DNA of 64,000 nucleotides from Methylomonas paludis (GCF_018734325.1 NZ_CP073754.1:2914001-2978000), one strand, 5' to 3'. Shown: positions 31,855 to 41,951, numbered from the stretch's first letter. A program made the numbers and translations. The notes: generated by a model from the sequence alone, not told the origin.

Positions 31855-33305
31855 GTGAAGAAATTCTAATTAATGTCACCCCGCCGGAAACCCGGGTCGC
31901 CGTGATAGAAAACGGCGTCTTACAAGAGCTGATTATCGAACGGGTGCGCCAGAAAGGTTTGGTCGGCAATGTCTATAAAGGCGAAGTGTGCCGGGTATTG
32001 CCGGGGATGCAGGCTGCATTTGTGGATATCGGCCTGGAAAAAGCGGCTTTTCTGCATTTATCCGATTTCAACAGTTTGGAATTGGCGATAGGCTCGGAAA
32101 ATATCGAGCACTATTTAAAAGAAGGCCAGAAACTGGTGGTACAGGTCACTAAAGACCCCCTGGGTAACAAGGGCGCCAGACTAACCACCGATATATCCAT
32201 CCCTTCCCGGTATCAGGTTTATATGCCTTATGCCGCCAACTCCGGGGTATCGCAACGCATAGAATGCGACGAAGAACGTTTGCGCCTGCGTAATTGCATT
32301 GAAAATTATCTGCAAAAGCACACCGTGCCCGGCGGCTTTATTGCCCGAACCGCAGCCGAATGTGTAACAGAGGGCATACTCGCCTCTGATATGACTTTTT
32401 TACACAAACTTTGGGAGTCCATTCTGGAAAAAAGCCAGCATGCCAAAGTCAAAACCCTGATCCATGAAGATTTACCGCTCAGCATCCGTACTCTGCGCGA
32501 CCTGTATAAAGAAGGTATAGAAAAAGTCCGTATCGATTCACGGGAAACTTTTTTAAGATTGGTAGAATTTGCCGAAACCTTTGTCCCGGAAATGGTCTCC
32601 GTTATTGAACATTATTCCGGGGAACGGCCTCTGTTTGACATCTACAATGTCGAAGATGAAATCAGCAAAGCCCTGGACCGCAAAGTCAAACTCAAATCCG
32701 GCGGCCATCTGGTGTTCGACCAAACCGAATCCATGACCACGGTAGATGTCAATACCGGCGGCTATGTGGGTGGCCGCAATTTGGAAGAAACCATCTTTAA
32801 AACCAATCTGGAAGCAGCGCAAACCATTTCCCGGCAACTCAGATTACGTAATTTGGGCGGCATTATTATTATTGATTTTATCGACATGCAGAGCAATGAC
32901 CACAAAAAACAGGTCTTGACTGCACTGCAACGCAATCTGGACAAGGATCACGCCAAAACAAAAATTACCGAAGTGTCGGCACTGGGTCTGGTGGAAATGA
33001 CCCGAAAACGCACCAGAGAAAGCCTGGAACACATTCTCTGTGAACCCTGCTCCACCTGTGGTGGCCGCGGCGTGTTAAAAACACCGGAATCGATATGTCT
33101 GGAAATTTTTCGGGAAATTATCCGGGTGGTACGCCAATACAATGTTAAACAGATTATGGTACTGGCCTCCGAACAAGTGGCGGAAATGCTGTTGGATGAG
33201 GAAGCCAATATGCTGGCCGAACTGGAAATTTTTCTCAACGTCGGTATCAAAATCCGCGCTGAGTCGGGCTATAACCAAGAACATTACGATGTAGTGCTGC
33301 TATAG
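31851..33305 (+). CDS. rng: Ribonuclease G
   Basis: A 484-residue single-strand endoribonuclease that matures the 5' end of 16S rRNA and degrades some mRNAs. The S1 domain lies at about residues 38-120 (NVYKGEVCRVLPGMQAAFVD). The catalytic aspartates are in TVDVNTGGYVG and IIIDFIDM, and the zinc link cysteines in CEPCSTCGGRG. The length is that of RNase G; it lacks the RNase E C-terminal scaffold. It is followed by yhdP after 9 bp. Confidence 0.97.
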   Translation: MSEEILINVTPPETRVAVIENGVLQELIIERVRQKGLVGNVYKGEVCRVLPGMQAAFVDIGLEKAAFLHLSDFNSLELAIGSENIEHYLKEGQKLVVQVTKDPLGNKGARLTTDISIPSRYQVYMPYAANSGVSQRIECDEERLRLRNCIENYLQKHTVPGGFIARTAAECVTEGILASDMTFLHKLWESILEKSQHAKVKTLIHEDLPLSIRTLRDLYKEGIEKVRIDSRETFLRLVEFAETFVPEMVSVIEHYSGERPLFDIYNVEDEISKALDRKVKLKSGGHLVFDQTESMTTVDVNTGGYVGGRNLEETIFKTNLEAAQTISRQLRLRNLGGIIIIDFIDMQSNDHKKQVLTALQRNLDKDHAKTKITEVSALGLVEMTRKRTRESLEHILCEPCSTCGGRGVLKTPESICLEIFREIIRVVRQYNVKQIMVLASEQVAEMLLDEEANMLAELEIFLNVGIKIRAESGYNQEHYDVVLL

Positions 33306-33314
33306 GCGACAGTT

Positions 33315-36300
33315 TTGTTTATTTATCACCTGACCCGTACCACGCAGCATGTTCTGTTCTGGGCATTAATTTGCATTGCCGTGCTATTGAACACGGTACG
33401 GTTTTTTTTAGTGGATTGCAGCGATTACCGGCTTATGCTGGAACAAAAAATTCGTGCCACCACCAATATACCAGTGCATATCGGCAAAATCAGCAGTCGT
33501 ATACATAATTTCACGTCGGTGCTGGTGCTGGAAAATATCGGCATCGAAACGCTGCCCGACACCATCACTCCAGCCATACAACTTAAAGAAGTTGAAATCG
33601 GTATCGACTTACTGCAATTAATGTTGAGTGCTGATCCGCTATCTGCTACCTGGGTAACCTTGATCGGTGCCAACATCGATGCCATACGCCAGCTGGACGG
33701 CAGTTTCACCATCAAAGGCATACCCAGCAGCGATACCCAACCGCTCTGGCTGCAGCAAGGACATCGCTACCAATTACTCGATAGCCACATTCGGTTTACC
33801 GATTTAAAAAGCCAGAGTGAGCCGGTCGATTTTACTCATATTGATCTGGTGTTAAAAAACCACCAGCAACAGCACGAAATCCACGTGCTGACCGATTTGC
33901 CTGAGCAATACGGTGAATCACTGAGAATTTCCGCCCAGCTCAACGGTGATCTGTTTGAAACCAGTCATCTGCAAGGCCAGGTTTATATCGAAGGGCAGAA
34001 TTTGCAAGCGGACGCTCTGAATACCGCAGACTTACCGGCAGGCTTAACCCAAATAACCGGCTCCGGCGATTTGCGCCTGTGGAGTGACTGGCAGGATGCC
34101 CGGCCTGTCAGAGTAAGCGGCTACCTGCAGGCGCAACAAATCAGGGTACAGAATAGCCAGGATGCCGTCATGCATCTGGACACTCTGCAAGGCAATGTTA
34201 CTTGGCAGCAATCTCAAGGCGGCTGGCGCTTGGCTGCCAAAGAAATCGACATCGTCGCCAATAGCCAGCGCTGGGTTGATGGTGAATTCTATCTGGGCCA
34301 GGATCAACAGCTTAACTGGGCCTTGGTGATCAAAAAACTGGATTTGCAGGTACTTGCCCATATCGCCCCCATTTTCATCAACAACCCAACAGCTCAAACC
34401 GACTGGTTATCTGCCCACCCTAGCGGCATGTTGACCGACTTTGCCGCCTTCGTGCAGGCCGACAGTCAGAAATACGCCCTGCAGGGTAACTTCAGCCAAT
34501 TAGGCTATCAGGACATTAAATCTTCATCCAGTCTGCAGGGTTTGAGCGGTCAGATCAGCGGGACCGAAAATGCCGGACGCATCAATCTTACCAGTGCCGA
34601 TGTCATAATCAACACAATCGAACTGTTTCGGACACCGTTAACCGTTAAACTCTTACTCGGCAGCATAAGCTGGTGGCAACAGACCGAATCCTGGCAAATC
34701 AACAGTAAAAACCTGGTGATCAACAGCCCGGACTTTCAGACTAAAACTGACTTTGACCTGGAAATTCCCAAAAATCAGACTTCGCCCTATCTGGATTTGC
34801 ACTGCCAGATCCAGAATTTTTCAGACATCAGTAAAATCTCCAACTACCTGCCGGCCAAAATAATGAGCAAGGATGCCGTCATCTGGCTGGATCAAGCCTT
34901 TATCGCCGGCCAAATCCAGCAGGGTGACATTGTAATGCGCGGCAGACTGGCTGATTTTCCGTTCACACCTGAACAAGGTGAGTTTGATGCTTTACTGAAT
35001 ATGGAAAATGCGGAAATGCAATTTAATCCGGATTGGCCGCATTTATATCAAGTGAATACCGACATCCATTTCAGCGGTGCCGATTTACTGGTTAGTATTA
35101 ATCAGGGTAATAGTGAAAATGTCGAAATTAAACAGGCTATTGCCAAAATCACCGATGTCGCCAATAGCGAATATGTCCAGGTCTATGGTCAGTTGCAGAG
35201 CAAAATCCAGGATGCCCTGGTTTATTTACACCACAGCCCACTTCGCAAAAAAGCCGACCCGCTATTAAAAATTTTGGACTTTGACAGCCAAACCCAAATT
35301 GATCTGGATTTACACCTACCATATTATGAAAAAGACCCGCTGCGGGTACAGGTTGCCAGTCATCTCGACAATGCCAGCTTGACCCTGAAAGCCCCACAAT
35401 TAAAAGTAAGCAATATCAATGGGGTGCTTAATTTTACCGAAGATCAGGTCAGCAGCATCAATTTGACCGGAAAAACCCTGGGTTACCCCATTCAGGCCCA
35501 GCTCAGCAATGACAGAATCGCTACCTACTTAAAAATCAGCGGCAGCACCAGCACGGCCAATCTGGAAAAGCAATTCAGCTTTTTACAGGACAGTATCGGT
35601 AAAGGTATGTTCAATTATCAGGCCGATGTCAGCGTACCCCATGCCCTGAATCAGGCCAGCACCCTGGAGATTAGCAGTAATTTGCAAGGAGTAAGCCTGG
35701 AAGGTGAAGACTTTTTAAGTAAATCCGCCGACACCGCGCGTCTGCTAAAGCTAAACTTTCAATTTGACAATAGTAATTTACTGCCTTTGCAAGTGCATTA
35801 CGGCGATAACCTCAACGCCGCCCTATTGATAGACACCGGGCAAAACCTGCTGCATTCCGGCCATGTAATCCTTGGCCGAGCCGAAGCCCATACTGAAACA
35901 CAAGCCGGCTTGCATGTGGAAATTAATCAGGCCGAATTCAAACTGTCTCAGGCCTTTAGCAGTTTAACCGGGCACGACTCTCGCTGGCCGGCGCTGCGCG
36001 AACTTAATTTGGATACCGATCAATTATTCTGGCAAGGCCAGAATCTGGGCTTTATGCACGGCCATTTTCAACATATCAATCAAAGCTGGCTAGGCGAAGT
36101 TGACAGCCCAATCGCCAAAGGTAAATTGCAGATACCTGAGCAGAACAGCAGTAGTGAGCCATTAAAGTTAACAATGGACACTATCAACTTGACCGCTATG
36201 AGTGCCTTGAATTTCAATGCCGCCGAAGATGTCATCACCAGCCTGCCGTTAATTGATATAGACAGTAAACAAGTGCTGTGGCGCACCGTTAACCTGGGTA

Positions 36301-37091
36301 AATTAAAACTGCAAACCGAACGCATCAACAATGGTCTGCATTTCAAAAAAATCAAATTCAGCGGTGCCGAAAAAGACATTGAATTTAGTGCCGACTGGGT
36401 CAAACAACTGCATGGCAGTACCACACTGATCAGCGGCAGCCTGAGTATGAACGGGTTTGGTCAGTTTCTGTCGGAACTGGGTTTCAGCCAGGATATCAAG
36501 GAAACCCACGCTGAACTGGATTTTACCGGGGGCTGGAATGCTGCGCCCCAACAGTTTGGCATGGAAAAATTGAACGGCCAATTACACATTAAACTGAATA
36601 ATGGCCGCATCGCCAGCATAGAGCCGGGCGTGGGACGTTTGCTGGGTTTAATTGCAATGGAACAATGGGCCAAACGGCTAAGCCTGGATTTTAGTGATAT
36701 TTACCGGCAGGGCCTGGCATTTGATCAGATTAGCGGTGATTTTAAAATCACCAACGGCGTTGCCTATACCGATAATATGCTGATTGATGCCGTCTCCGCT
36801 AAAATGAAGGTAGTCGGCACCACTAATCTGGTCGAAAAAACCGTGAATCATCAGGTTGCCGTGATCCCCAAGAGTTCCGGTGCCTTACCCATTGCTGGTA
36901 CAATTGTGGATAGTGTTGCGGAAATTATTACCAATGTGGTCATGGATGATTACAAAGAAGGTTATTTTTTCGGTTCGGAATATCAAATCACCGGGCGCTG
37001 GGGCGAGATTAGCGTCATCCCCATCAACGAACGTGACGGTTTATTAAAGAAAACCTGGCGCGGACTAACCGATTTTGGCTGGCTGAATTAA
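33315..37091 (+). CDS. yhdP: YhdP-family AsmA-like envelope protein
   Basis: A 1258-residue protein with one N-terminal membrane helix (about residues 12-33) and a very long periplasmic body of repeating beta strands, ending in an AsmA-like C-terminal domain near GQLHIKLNNGRIASIEPGVG. YhdP belongs to the bridge-like lipid-transport family thought to carry phospholipids to the outer membrane together with TamB and YdbH. The length is near that of E. coli YhdP (1266). The start is a TTG; no better ATG was found. E. coli has tldD next; here it is absent. Confidence 0.9.
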   Translation: MFIYHLTRTTQHVLFWALICIAVLLNTVRFFLVDCSDYRLMLEQKIRATTNIPVHIGKISSRIHNFTSVLVLENIGIETLPDTITPAIQLKEVEIGIDLLQLMLSADPLSATWVTLIGANIDAIRQLDGSFTIKGIPSSDTQPLWLQQGHRYQLLDSHIRFTDLKSQSEPVDFTHIDLVLKNHQQQHEIHVLTDLPEQYGESLRISAQLNGDLFETSHLQGQVYIEGQNLQADALNTADLPAGLTQITGSGDLRLWSDWQDARPVRVSGYLQAQQIRVQNSQDAVMHLDTLQGNVTWQQSQGGWRLAAKEIDIVANSQRWVDGEFYLGQDQQLNWALVIKKLDLQVLAHIAPIFINNPTAQTDWLSAHPSGMLTDFAAFVQADSQKYALQGNFSQLGYQDIKSSSSLQGLSGQISGTENAGRINLTSADVIINTIELFRTPLTVKLLLGSISWWQQTESWQINSKNLVINSPDFQTKTDFDLEIPKNQTSPYLDLHCQIQNFSDISKISNYLPAKIMSKDAVIWLDQAFIAGQIQQGDIVMRGRLADFPFTPEQGEFDALLNMENAEMQFNPDWPHLYQVNTDIHFSGADLLVSINQGNSENVEIKQAIAKITDVANSEYVQVYGQLQSKIQDALVYLHHSPLRKKADPLLKILDFDSQTQIDLDLHLPYYEKDPLRVQVASHLDNASLTLKAPQLKVSNINGVLNFTEDQVSSINLTGKTLGYPIQAQLSNDRIATYLKISGSTSTANLEKQFSFLQDSIGKGMFNYQADVSVPHALNQASTLEISSNLQGVSLEGEDFLSKSADTARLLKLNFQFDNSNLLPLQVHYGDNLNAALLIDTGQNLLHSGHVILGRAEAHTETQAGLHVEINQAEFKLSQAFSSLTGHDSRWPALRELNLDTDQLFWQGQNLGFMHGHFQHINQSWLGEVDSPIAKGKLQIPEQNSSSEPLKLTMDTINLTAMSALNFNAAEDVITSLPLIDIDSKQVLWRTVNLGKLKLQTERINNGLHFKKIKFSGAEKDIEFSADWVKQLHGSTTLISGSLSMNGFGQFLSELGFSQDIKETHAELDFTGGWNAAPQQFGMEKLNGQLHIKLNNGRIASIEPGVGRLLGLIAMEQWAKRLSLDFSDIYRQGLAFDQISGDFKITNGVAYTDNMLIDAVSAKMKVVGTTNLVEKTVNHQVAVIPKSSGALPIAGTIVDSVAEIITNVVMDDYKEGYFFGSEYQITGRWGEISVIPINERDGLLKKTWRGLTDFGWLN

Positions 37092-37250
37092 GCCTATAGT
37101 TTCCGGGACCGTCAGGCTGAGAGATTGGCCGTTTCCGATGACTATTTTGATTAAACTAGTAGTGGAACCACCTTGTTTTGACAGATAGGGACGACATGAA
37201 TGGTTTACTGCCTGTACTTTGTAACTTTAGCGTAGAGTAAGAGATTTATC

Positions 37251-38072
37251 ATGACTATATGTGCCGCCATCCAAATGGCTTCCGGCCCCCAAGTAAGCGC
37301 CAACCTCCTCGAAGCCGAAAAACTGATTGCTGAAGCGGTTAAGGCCGGAGCAAAACTGGTGGCCTTACCCGAAAATTTCGCCATTATGGGCATGCATGAA
37401 CTTGATAAAGTTAAAGTCAGCGAACCTGACGGCAGCGGCCCTATCCAGGATTTTCTGGCTGGTATTGCTAAAAAATATGGCGTCTGGGTAGTTGGCGGTA
37501 CCATACCGTTGGCGGGCGATGCCGAGCACAAGGTTAGAGCAGCCTGCCTGGTTTATGATGACCAAGGCCAAAGGGTTGCCCGTTATGACAAAATTCATTT
37601 ATTCGATGTCAGTGTACCCGACAGTAACGAAGAATACCGCGAATCCGACTCGATAGAAGCCGGCCAGCATATCCGCGTCATAGACACGCCGTTTGGAAAA
37701 CTGGGCCTGGCAGTCTGCTACGATCTGCGCTTTCCGGAATTTTTCCGTACCATGAGCGACCAAAATCTGGACATGATCGTAATTCCCTCCGCTTTTACCG
37801 CCAAAACCGGTGCCGCACACTGGGAAGTATTAATTCGCGCCAGAGCCATAGAAAACCTGTGTTATGTGATTGCGCCAAATCAGGGCGGCTTTCACAAAAA
37901 CGGCCGGCAGACTTATGGTCACAGCATGATCGCTGACCCCTGGGGCGTGGTGCTGGATTGTTATAAAACCGGTACCGGTTTTGTCTTGGCCGATATTGAT
38001 AAAAACCGCCTGGAAAAAACCCGCGCTTCATTTCCGGTTTTAAACCACCGCCGCTTTTTTGTGAGTCAATAA
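37251..38072 (+). CDS. Carbon-nitrogen hydrolase (Nit1/YbeM-like amidase)
   Basis: A 273-residue nitrilase-superfamily enzyme. The Glu-Lys-Cys triad is complete: Glu41 in ALPENF, Lys114 in RYDKIHLFD and Cys156 in AVCYDLRFPE. The sequence pattern is that of the deaminated-glutathione amidase group (YbeM, Nit1), a metabolite-repair role, though omega-amidase activity cannot be excluded. It lies 159 bp after yhdP and only 2 bp before the next lipoprotein gene. Confidence 0.88.
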   Translation: MTICAAIQMASGPQVSANLLEAEKLIAEAVKAGAKLVALPENFAIMGMHELDKVKVSEPDGSGPIQDFLAGIAKKYGVWVVGGTIPLAGDAEHKVRAACLVYDDQGQRVARYDKIHLFDVSVPDSNEEYRESDSIEAGQHIRVIDTPFGKLGLAVCYDLRFPEFFRTMSDQNLDMIVIPSAFTAKTGAAHWEVLIRARAIENLCYVIAPNQGGFHKNGRQTYGHSMIADPWGVVLDCYKTGTGFVLADIDKNRLEKTRASFPVLNHRRFFVSQ

Positions 38073-38074
38073 TT

Positions 38075-38704
38075 ATGGTCAAAAAGCTGCACTACTGCCT
38101 GATCTGCCTGGGACTGGTTGCCTGCGCGGAAACCAAGGATAAATATCGCGACATCAAGCATCTGGAAATGCCGCCGGTATTAGCCATAGACAGGGCTAAC
38201 AGCACCACCTATGCATCATCAGCCACATCAGCGGCGGCAACCAAAGCCGACGATGCACTCACAGCCACTGCGGCTCGCCAATCAGACAAGCCCAGCAATA
38301 GCGAATTGAGCAAGCTGATTCTGTTAGGCGGTAGTGAGCAAAAACCGGTTCTGCAATTAAAAACCCGCTTTGAACGAGCCTGGGATCTGGTGGCCCACGG
38401 TTTACGACTGGCCGAAATAGAGGTGATAGAAAGCAACCGCAGCAGCGGGGTGTTCAAGGTCAATTACGTGGCTAACGGTGAAGGTAAAAGCCGGGGGGTA
38501 TTGAGTTCCATGACTTCATTCTTTACCGATAAATTTTCCGATACTGAATACACGCTGACCGTGGATAAAGACCAAAAAATCACCGGGGTACACGCAGCTA
38601 AAGTCAACCCGGACGCCGAAAACCCGGATGCTTTTAATAACGACGACTCAGCCAGCCTGATCAAACTGCTACATAAAACCATTATTGCCGATTTGGAAAA
38701 ATAA
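38075..38704 (+). CDS. BamC-like outer-membrane lipoprotein
   Basis: A 209-residue predicted lipoprotein; GLVAC places the lipidated Cys at residue 17. The following segment KDKYRDIKHLEMPPVLAIDR resembles the unstructured N-terminal tail of BamC (NlpB) that binds BamD. FERAWDLVAHGLRLAEIEVI begins a single helix-grip domain. E. coli BamC has two such domains and 344 residues, so this is a short form. It is not beside dapA as in E. coli but follows the amidase by 2 bp. Confidence 0.65.
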   Translation: MVKKLHYCLICLGLVACAETKDKYRDIKHLEMPPVLAIDRANSTTYASSATSAAATKADDALTATAARQSDKPSNSELSKLILLGGSEQKPVLQLKTRFERAWDLVAHGLRLAEIEVIESNRSSGVFKVNYVANGEGKSRGVLSSMTSFFTDKFSDTEYTLTVDKDQKITGVHAAKVNPDAENPDAFNNDDSASLIKLLHKTIIADLEK

Positions 38705-38734
38705 GCCTAAACCAGGCGCAGCCTCCTCCCCTAC

Positions 38735-38926
38735 GTAGCCTGGATGCAGCGCAATTGTAGCCTCGATGAAACACAGTGGAATCGAGGATCATCGAAGCAG
38801 ACTGACCAAAAAACGCGATAGCCTTGTTTGCTGTGATGGCGATTAGAAGTTGGATATGCTAAAGCCGATGCCATCGCAGTATTGACGGCCTAAATCCTCG
38901 ATTCCGCTACGCTGCATCGAGGCTAC
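38735..38926. repeat. REP-like palindromes with GTAG head, pair 1
   Basis: A unit at 38757-38787 (GTAGCCTCGATG, loop, GAATCGAGG) and its inverted partner at 38896-38926 face each other across about 110 bp. Each unit is itself a hairpin (CCTCGAT with ATCGAGG) headed by GTAG, the tetranucleotide typical of REP sequences mobilised by RAYT transposases. A degenerate extra copy lies at 38735-38755. The right unit supplies the stop codon of moaC (TAG within GTAGCC). The arrangement matches a BIME. Confidence 0.8.
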
Positions 38927-39420
38927 GTTGACTGCGTTAACTGCCAATGACCGGACTGGCCGCCGCTCTTTTCCAGCAATCTGACCGCCGCAATCACCAT
39001 ACCCCGGTCCACCGCCTTGCACATATCGTAGATGGTCAACAGACTGATCTGGGTAGCCAGCAAGGCCTCGATTTCCACCCCGGTCTGGCCGGTGGTTTTG
39101 ACGGTGGTCTGACAATAGACCCGCTGCAGTTCCGACTGAGGCAGCAGTTGAATATCCACATGGGTCAACGGCAAAGGATGGCATAATGGCACCAAATCGG
39201 CGGCTTTTTTGCTGGCCATAATACCGGCCAGCCGCGCCACACCCAGCACATCGCCTTTTTTGTGATTTCCGGCGATAATCAGCGCCAGAGTAGCCGGCAG
39301 CATGGTGATATAGCCTTCGCAGACTGCGCTGCGCTGGGTAACGGCCTTGGCACCGACATCCACCATGTGCGCCTCACCGGCGGCATTAAAATGACTGAGT
39401 GTAGAGTTTTGCATATTCAT
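38923..39420 (-). CDS. moaC: Cyclic pyranopterin monophosphate synthase
   Basis: A 165-residue enzyme that, after MoaA, forms cyclic pyranopterin monophosphate in molybdenum cofactor synthesis. The motifs [30 protein letters not shown] and [20 protein letters not shown] are diagnostic. The last codons and the TAG stop (38925-38923) lie inside the REP element, so the native C-terminus may have been altered. It is divergent from moaD with only 46 bp between start codons. Confidence 0.97.
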   Translation of the reverse strand: MNMQNSTLSHFNAAGEAHMVDVGAKAVTQRSAVCEGYITMLPATLALIIAGNHKKGDVLGVARLAGIMASKKAADLVPLCHPLPLTHVDIQLLPQSELQRVYCQTTVKTTGQTGVEIEALLATQISLLTIYDMCKAVDRGMVIAAVRLLEKSGGQSGHWQLTQST

Positions 39421-39466
39421 CCAAGGGTGGCAACAAGCCGTTTATTGTAGTACCGGGTTAATCATT

Positions 39467-39700
39467 ATGTCGATACATGTACGTTATTTCGCCAGCCTGA
39501 AAGAAACCGTGGGTCAGACAGACACCACACTGGAGCTGCTTGCCCCACTGAGCGCCCGGCAAATCTGGCAACAATTAAATCCGCAACTGCCTATTCCGGA
39601 AACAGTGCTCAGCGCTGTGAATATGCAGTATGTGGAACTGGACAGCCTAGTGCAGGATGGCGACGAACTAGCCTTCTTCCCCCCGGTTACCGGCGGCTGA
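39467..39700 (+). CDS. moaD: Molybdopterin synthase sulfur carrier subunit
   Basis: A 77-residue beta-grasp protein ending in Gly-Gly (PPVTGG), the tail that becomes a thiocarboxylate and donates sulfur to precursor Z in the MoaD2-MoaE2 complex. The start MSIHVRYFASLKETVGQTD is typical. moaE begins 1 bp after its stop. moaC lies divergently on the other side. Confidence 0.96.
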   Translation: MSIHVRYFASLKETVGQTDTTLELLAPLSARQIWQQLNPQLPIPETVLSAVNMQYVELDSLVQDGDELAFFPPVTGG

Positions 39701-39701
39701 G

Positions 39702-40157
39702 ATGAGTATAGTCCTTACTGAACAGGTATTTGACCCCTGGCAGGCCATTGCCGAGCATCAGGCCAGAAACCGCGCCATCAGTGGCAAACATGGGGCAGTG
39801 AATGTGTTTGTCGGCACCATGCGCGATTTCAACCAGGGCGATAGCGTGCAGGCCATGTATCTGGAACATTACCCCGGCATGACCGAACAGCAGTTGCAGG
39901 CCATCCTCAACGCCGCCGCACAGCAATGGCCGCTGCTGGACAGCCTGATCATCCATCGCATTGGTAAAGTACTGCCCGACGAAACCATCGTATTAACCGC
40001 CGCCTGGGCCGCCCATCGCGGCGATGCTTTCGACGCCTGCCGCTTTATCATGGAAGCCCTGAAAAGCCGCGCCCCGTTCTGGAAAAAAGAAACCTTGGCA
40101 TCGGGCAGTGAGCGCTGGGTAGAACATAATAGCGATGGCTATTTGCCCAAGGTGTAG
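39702..40157 (+). CDS. moaE: Molybdopterin synthase catalytic subunit
   Basis: A 151-residue catalytic subunit that inserts two sulfurs into precursor Z to give molybdopterin. The conserved FVGTMRDFNQGDSVQAMYLE and the active-site lysines in EALKSRAPFWKKE (about residues 118-130) are present. It is translationally adjacent to moaD, as usual. Confidence 0.97.
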   Translation: MSIVLTEQVFDPWQAIAEHQARNRAISGKHGAVNVFVGTMRDFNQGDSVQAMYLEHYPGMTEQQLQAILNAAAQQWPLLDSLIIHRIGKVLPDETIVLTAAWAAHRGDAFDACRFIMEALKSRAPFWKKETLASGSERWVEHNSDGYLPKV

Positions 40158-40223
40158 CTATATTTCTGCCCATTAGCCGACTAGAATTAAGTCAAAAGTT
40201 AAAACCATGATAAGGGCGATCAA

Positions 40224-40955
40224 GTGAAAGTTAATAATTTTATAAGCTTGGATTCCGAATACGGCCGATTTATCGTCAACCGGCACTGTTCATTCCAAGC
40301 GGAAAGTCTGGTAAAAACCGGCAGACCGCATATCCAGAGCGAACTCGACAACATACTGGCCGTGATCAAGCAATTGCCGGATAACTGTGTCATCGTCGAT
40401 GCCGGTGCCAATATCGGCCTGGTTTCCATTCCCATTGCCCAGGCGGTATTGCCCCGCAATGGCTTGGTCTATGCATTTGAAGTACAGCGTATGCTGTTCT
40501 ACGCCTTGTGCGGCAGTGCCGCGCTTAACGACCTTGACAACCTGATTGTGAAAAATCTGGCGCTGGGATCGACAGCAGGCCTATTGCATGCCGGCAAACC
40601 CGATTACAGCCAGGCGCAGGATTTTGGCCTGTTTAGTCTGGTTAACCAAGCGGAAAATCAGGCAGAGCAGATTGAGGTAGTGACGATTGATTCCCTTGGT
40701 TTGCCGCGCTTGGATTTTTTGAAAATTGATGTTGAGGGCATGGAAATTGATGTGCTAAAAGGCAGCCGCAACACCATTCAGCAACATTTGCCCTGGTGCT
40801 GGATCGAATACTGGAAGGTCGACATTGCAGACATCAAAGCCCAATTTGCCGGGCTTGAATATAAGTTCTATTTAATGGACAGTTTAAACATGCTGTGCGT
40901 ACCAATCAGCAAATTCGACAGTTCGACTTTATCTATCCAGATAAAGGCTGAATAG
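40224..40955 (+). CDS. FkbM-family methyltransferase
   Basis: A 243-residue SAM-dependent methyltransferase. The SAM motif VIVDAGANIGLVSIPIAQAV (about residues 58-77), the acidic YAFEVQ and the family signature LDFLKIDVEGMEIDVLKGSR are clear. FkbM enzymes usually O-methylate sugars or polyketides; the substrate here cannot be deduced and no glycan cluster surrounds it. It lies after moaE at the edge of the accessory region and may be cargo. Confidence 0.85.
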   Translation: MKVNNFISLDSEYGRFIVNRHCSFQAESLVKTGRPHIQSELDNILAVIKQLPDNCVIVDAGANIGLVSIPIAQAVLPRNGLVYAFEVQRMLFYALCGSAALNDLDNLIVKNLALGSTAGLLHAGKPDYSQAQDFGLFSLVNQAENQAEQIEVVTIDSLGLPRLDFLKIDVEGMEIDVLKGSRNTIQQHLPWCWIEYWKVDIADIKAQFAGLEYKFYLMDSLNMLCVPISKFDSSTLSIQIKAE

Positions 40956-41071
40956 CCAAACTATCGTCACCTTGATATTCACCAACAAGCCCCGAGCAGT
41001 TAAAATAATGACCGTGATTCAGCAAGGCGGAAGCAAGACTACATGACAACCACCCTAGGCTACGCGGCTGC

Positions 41072-41205
41072 CCTGTACTTGATCAGATGCGCTTTATTCA
41101 TTTAGGGCAAGACGGAAACCAGAGTTGAGGTTGCGGTAATCGGGCTGCCAGCTGAGACGGTAAGCTGAACGGCAGTAGCTGCCGCTGTTGAGCCACGAGC
41201 CGCCG
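41072..41205 (-). other. Variable-repeat-like segment 1 (DGR style) with conserved 3' flank
   Basis: The last ~37 codons of the FGE-fold gene plus 22 bp past the stop closely match the end of the neighbouring fused gene (42154-42290). Differences between the two cluster at codons of NNC form (CTC, AAC, AGC, TAC), as expected if a template AAC codon had both adenines replaced. The shared non-coding flank CCTGTACTTGA..GATGCGC continues beyond the stop, which suggests a homing tract rather than only selection on protein. Confidence 0.6.
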
Positions 41206-41903
41206 CGCACCACGCGGGTAACGCCTTCCGCCGCACCCGGCGGGTCTGTCGTGACCGTCAAATCGTATTCGCCATACCAGTCGGCGCACCATTCCCAGAC
41301 ATTGCCGTGCATTTCATATAAGCCCCAGGCATTGGCTGGCAGGGATTTGACCGCCACGGTTTTTTGCCGCCACAATCCTTTTGCACCACCCGCATAGGGG
41401 TTATCGCCATCATAATTTACCTGTTCCGGGCTGATATTATCGCCAAATGAAAACGGGCCAAGCGTTCCGGCCCGGCAGGCATATTCCCATTCCGCTTCTG
41501 TGGGCAGCCGGGCTTGCAGGTTTTGTTCGGCAAGTAGGCCGTTCAATTTTTTAAGGAATTCCTGCACATCATCCCAACTCACCTGTTCCACCGGATTATT
41601 CAGATCGTCTTTAAATTCACTTGGATTTTCACCCGTCACCGCCTGCCAGAGCGCCTGGGTACAGACGCTATCCGCCAGCCAATAGCCTTTAGTCAGGGTC
41701 ACCTGGTGTTGGGTTTCATCACTTCCACGTTGTTTTTCCGACTCCGGCGAACCCATTAAAAACTCACCCGGTTGAATCCAGCGCATTAACTGCCTCACAC
41801 CCCGCACCTCCAGCACCGCATACAAACCATAAGCTCTATCCTCACCCCATTCTACCGCCCAGGCAGGGGGAAAATAGCTGAGCTGTTTTTGCAGAGTCAT
41901 CAT
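41094..41903 (-). CDS. Stand-alone FGE/SUMF1-fold protein with variable C-terminus
   Basis: A 269-residue protein that is almost entirely one formylglycine-generating-enzyme (C-type lectin) fold: IQPGEFLMGSPESEKQRGSD, LPTEAEWEYACRAG, LYEMHGNVWEWCADWY and a C-terminal RGGSWLNSGSYCRSAYRLSW. Of the two copper-binding cysteines of true FGEs (CxxxxC after GGSY), the first is Asn, so it is probably not an oxidase but a binding module. The C-terminus looks like a diversity-generating retroelement target. The frame opens at a TTG at 41924; an ATG at 41903 or 41900 is likelier. It is paralogous to the end of the next gene upstream. Confidence 0.85.
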   Translation of the reverse strand: MMTLQKQLSYFPPAWAVEWGEDRAYGLYAVLEVRGVRQLMRWIQPGEFLMGSPESEKQRGSDETQHQVTLTKGYWLADSVCTQALWQAVTGENPSEFKDDLNNPVEQVSWDDVQEFLKKLNGLLAEQNLQARLPTEAEWEYACRAGTLGPFSFGDNISPEQVNYDGDNPYAGGAKGLWRQKTVAVKSLPANAWGLYEMHGNVWEWCADWYGEYDLTVTTDPPGAAEGVTRVVRGGSWLNSGSYCRSAYRLSWQPDYRNLNSGFRLALNE

Positions 41904-41951
41904 TAATACCCAAAGCCTATACAATTACCAAAACCAGTTATCACCGCAACC

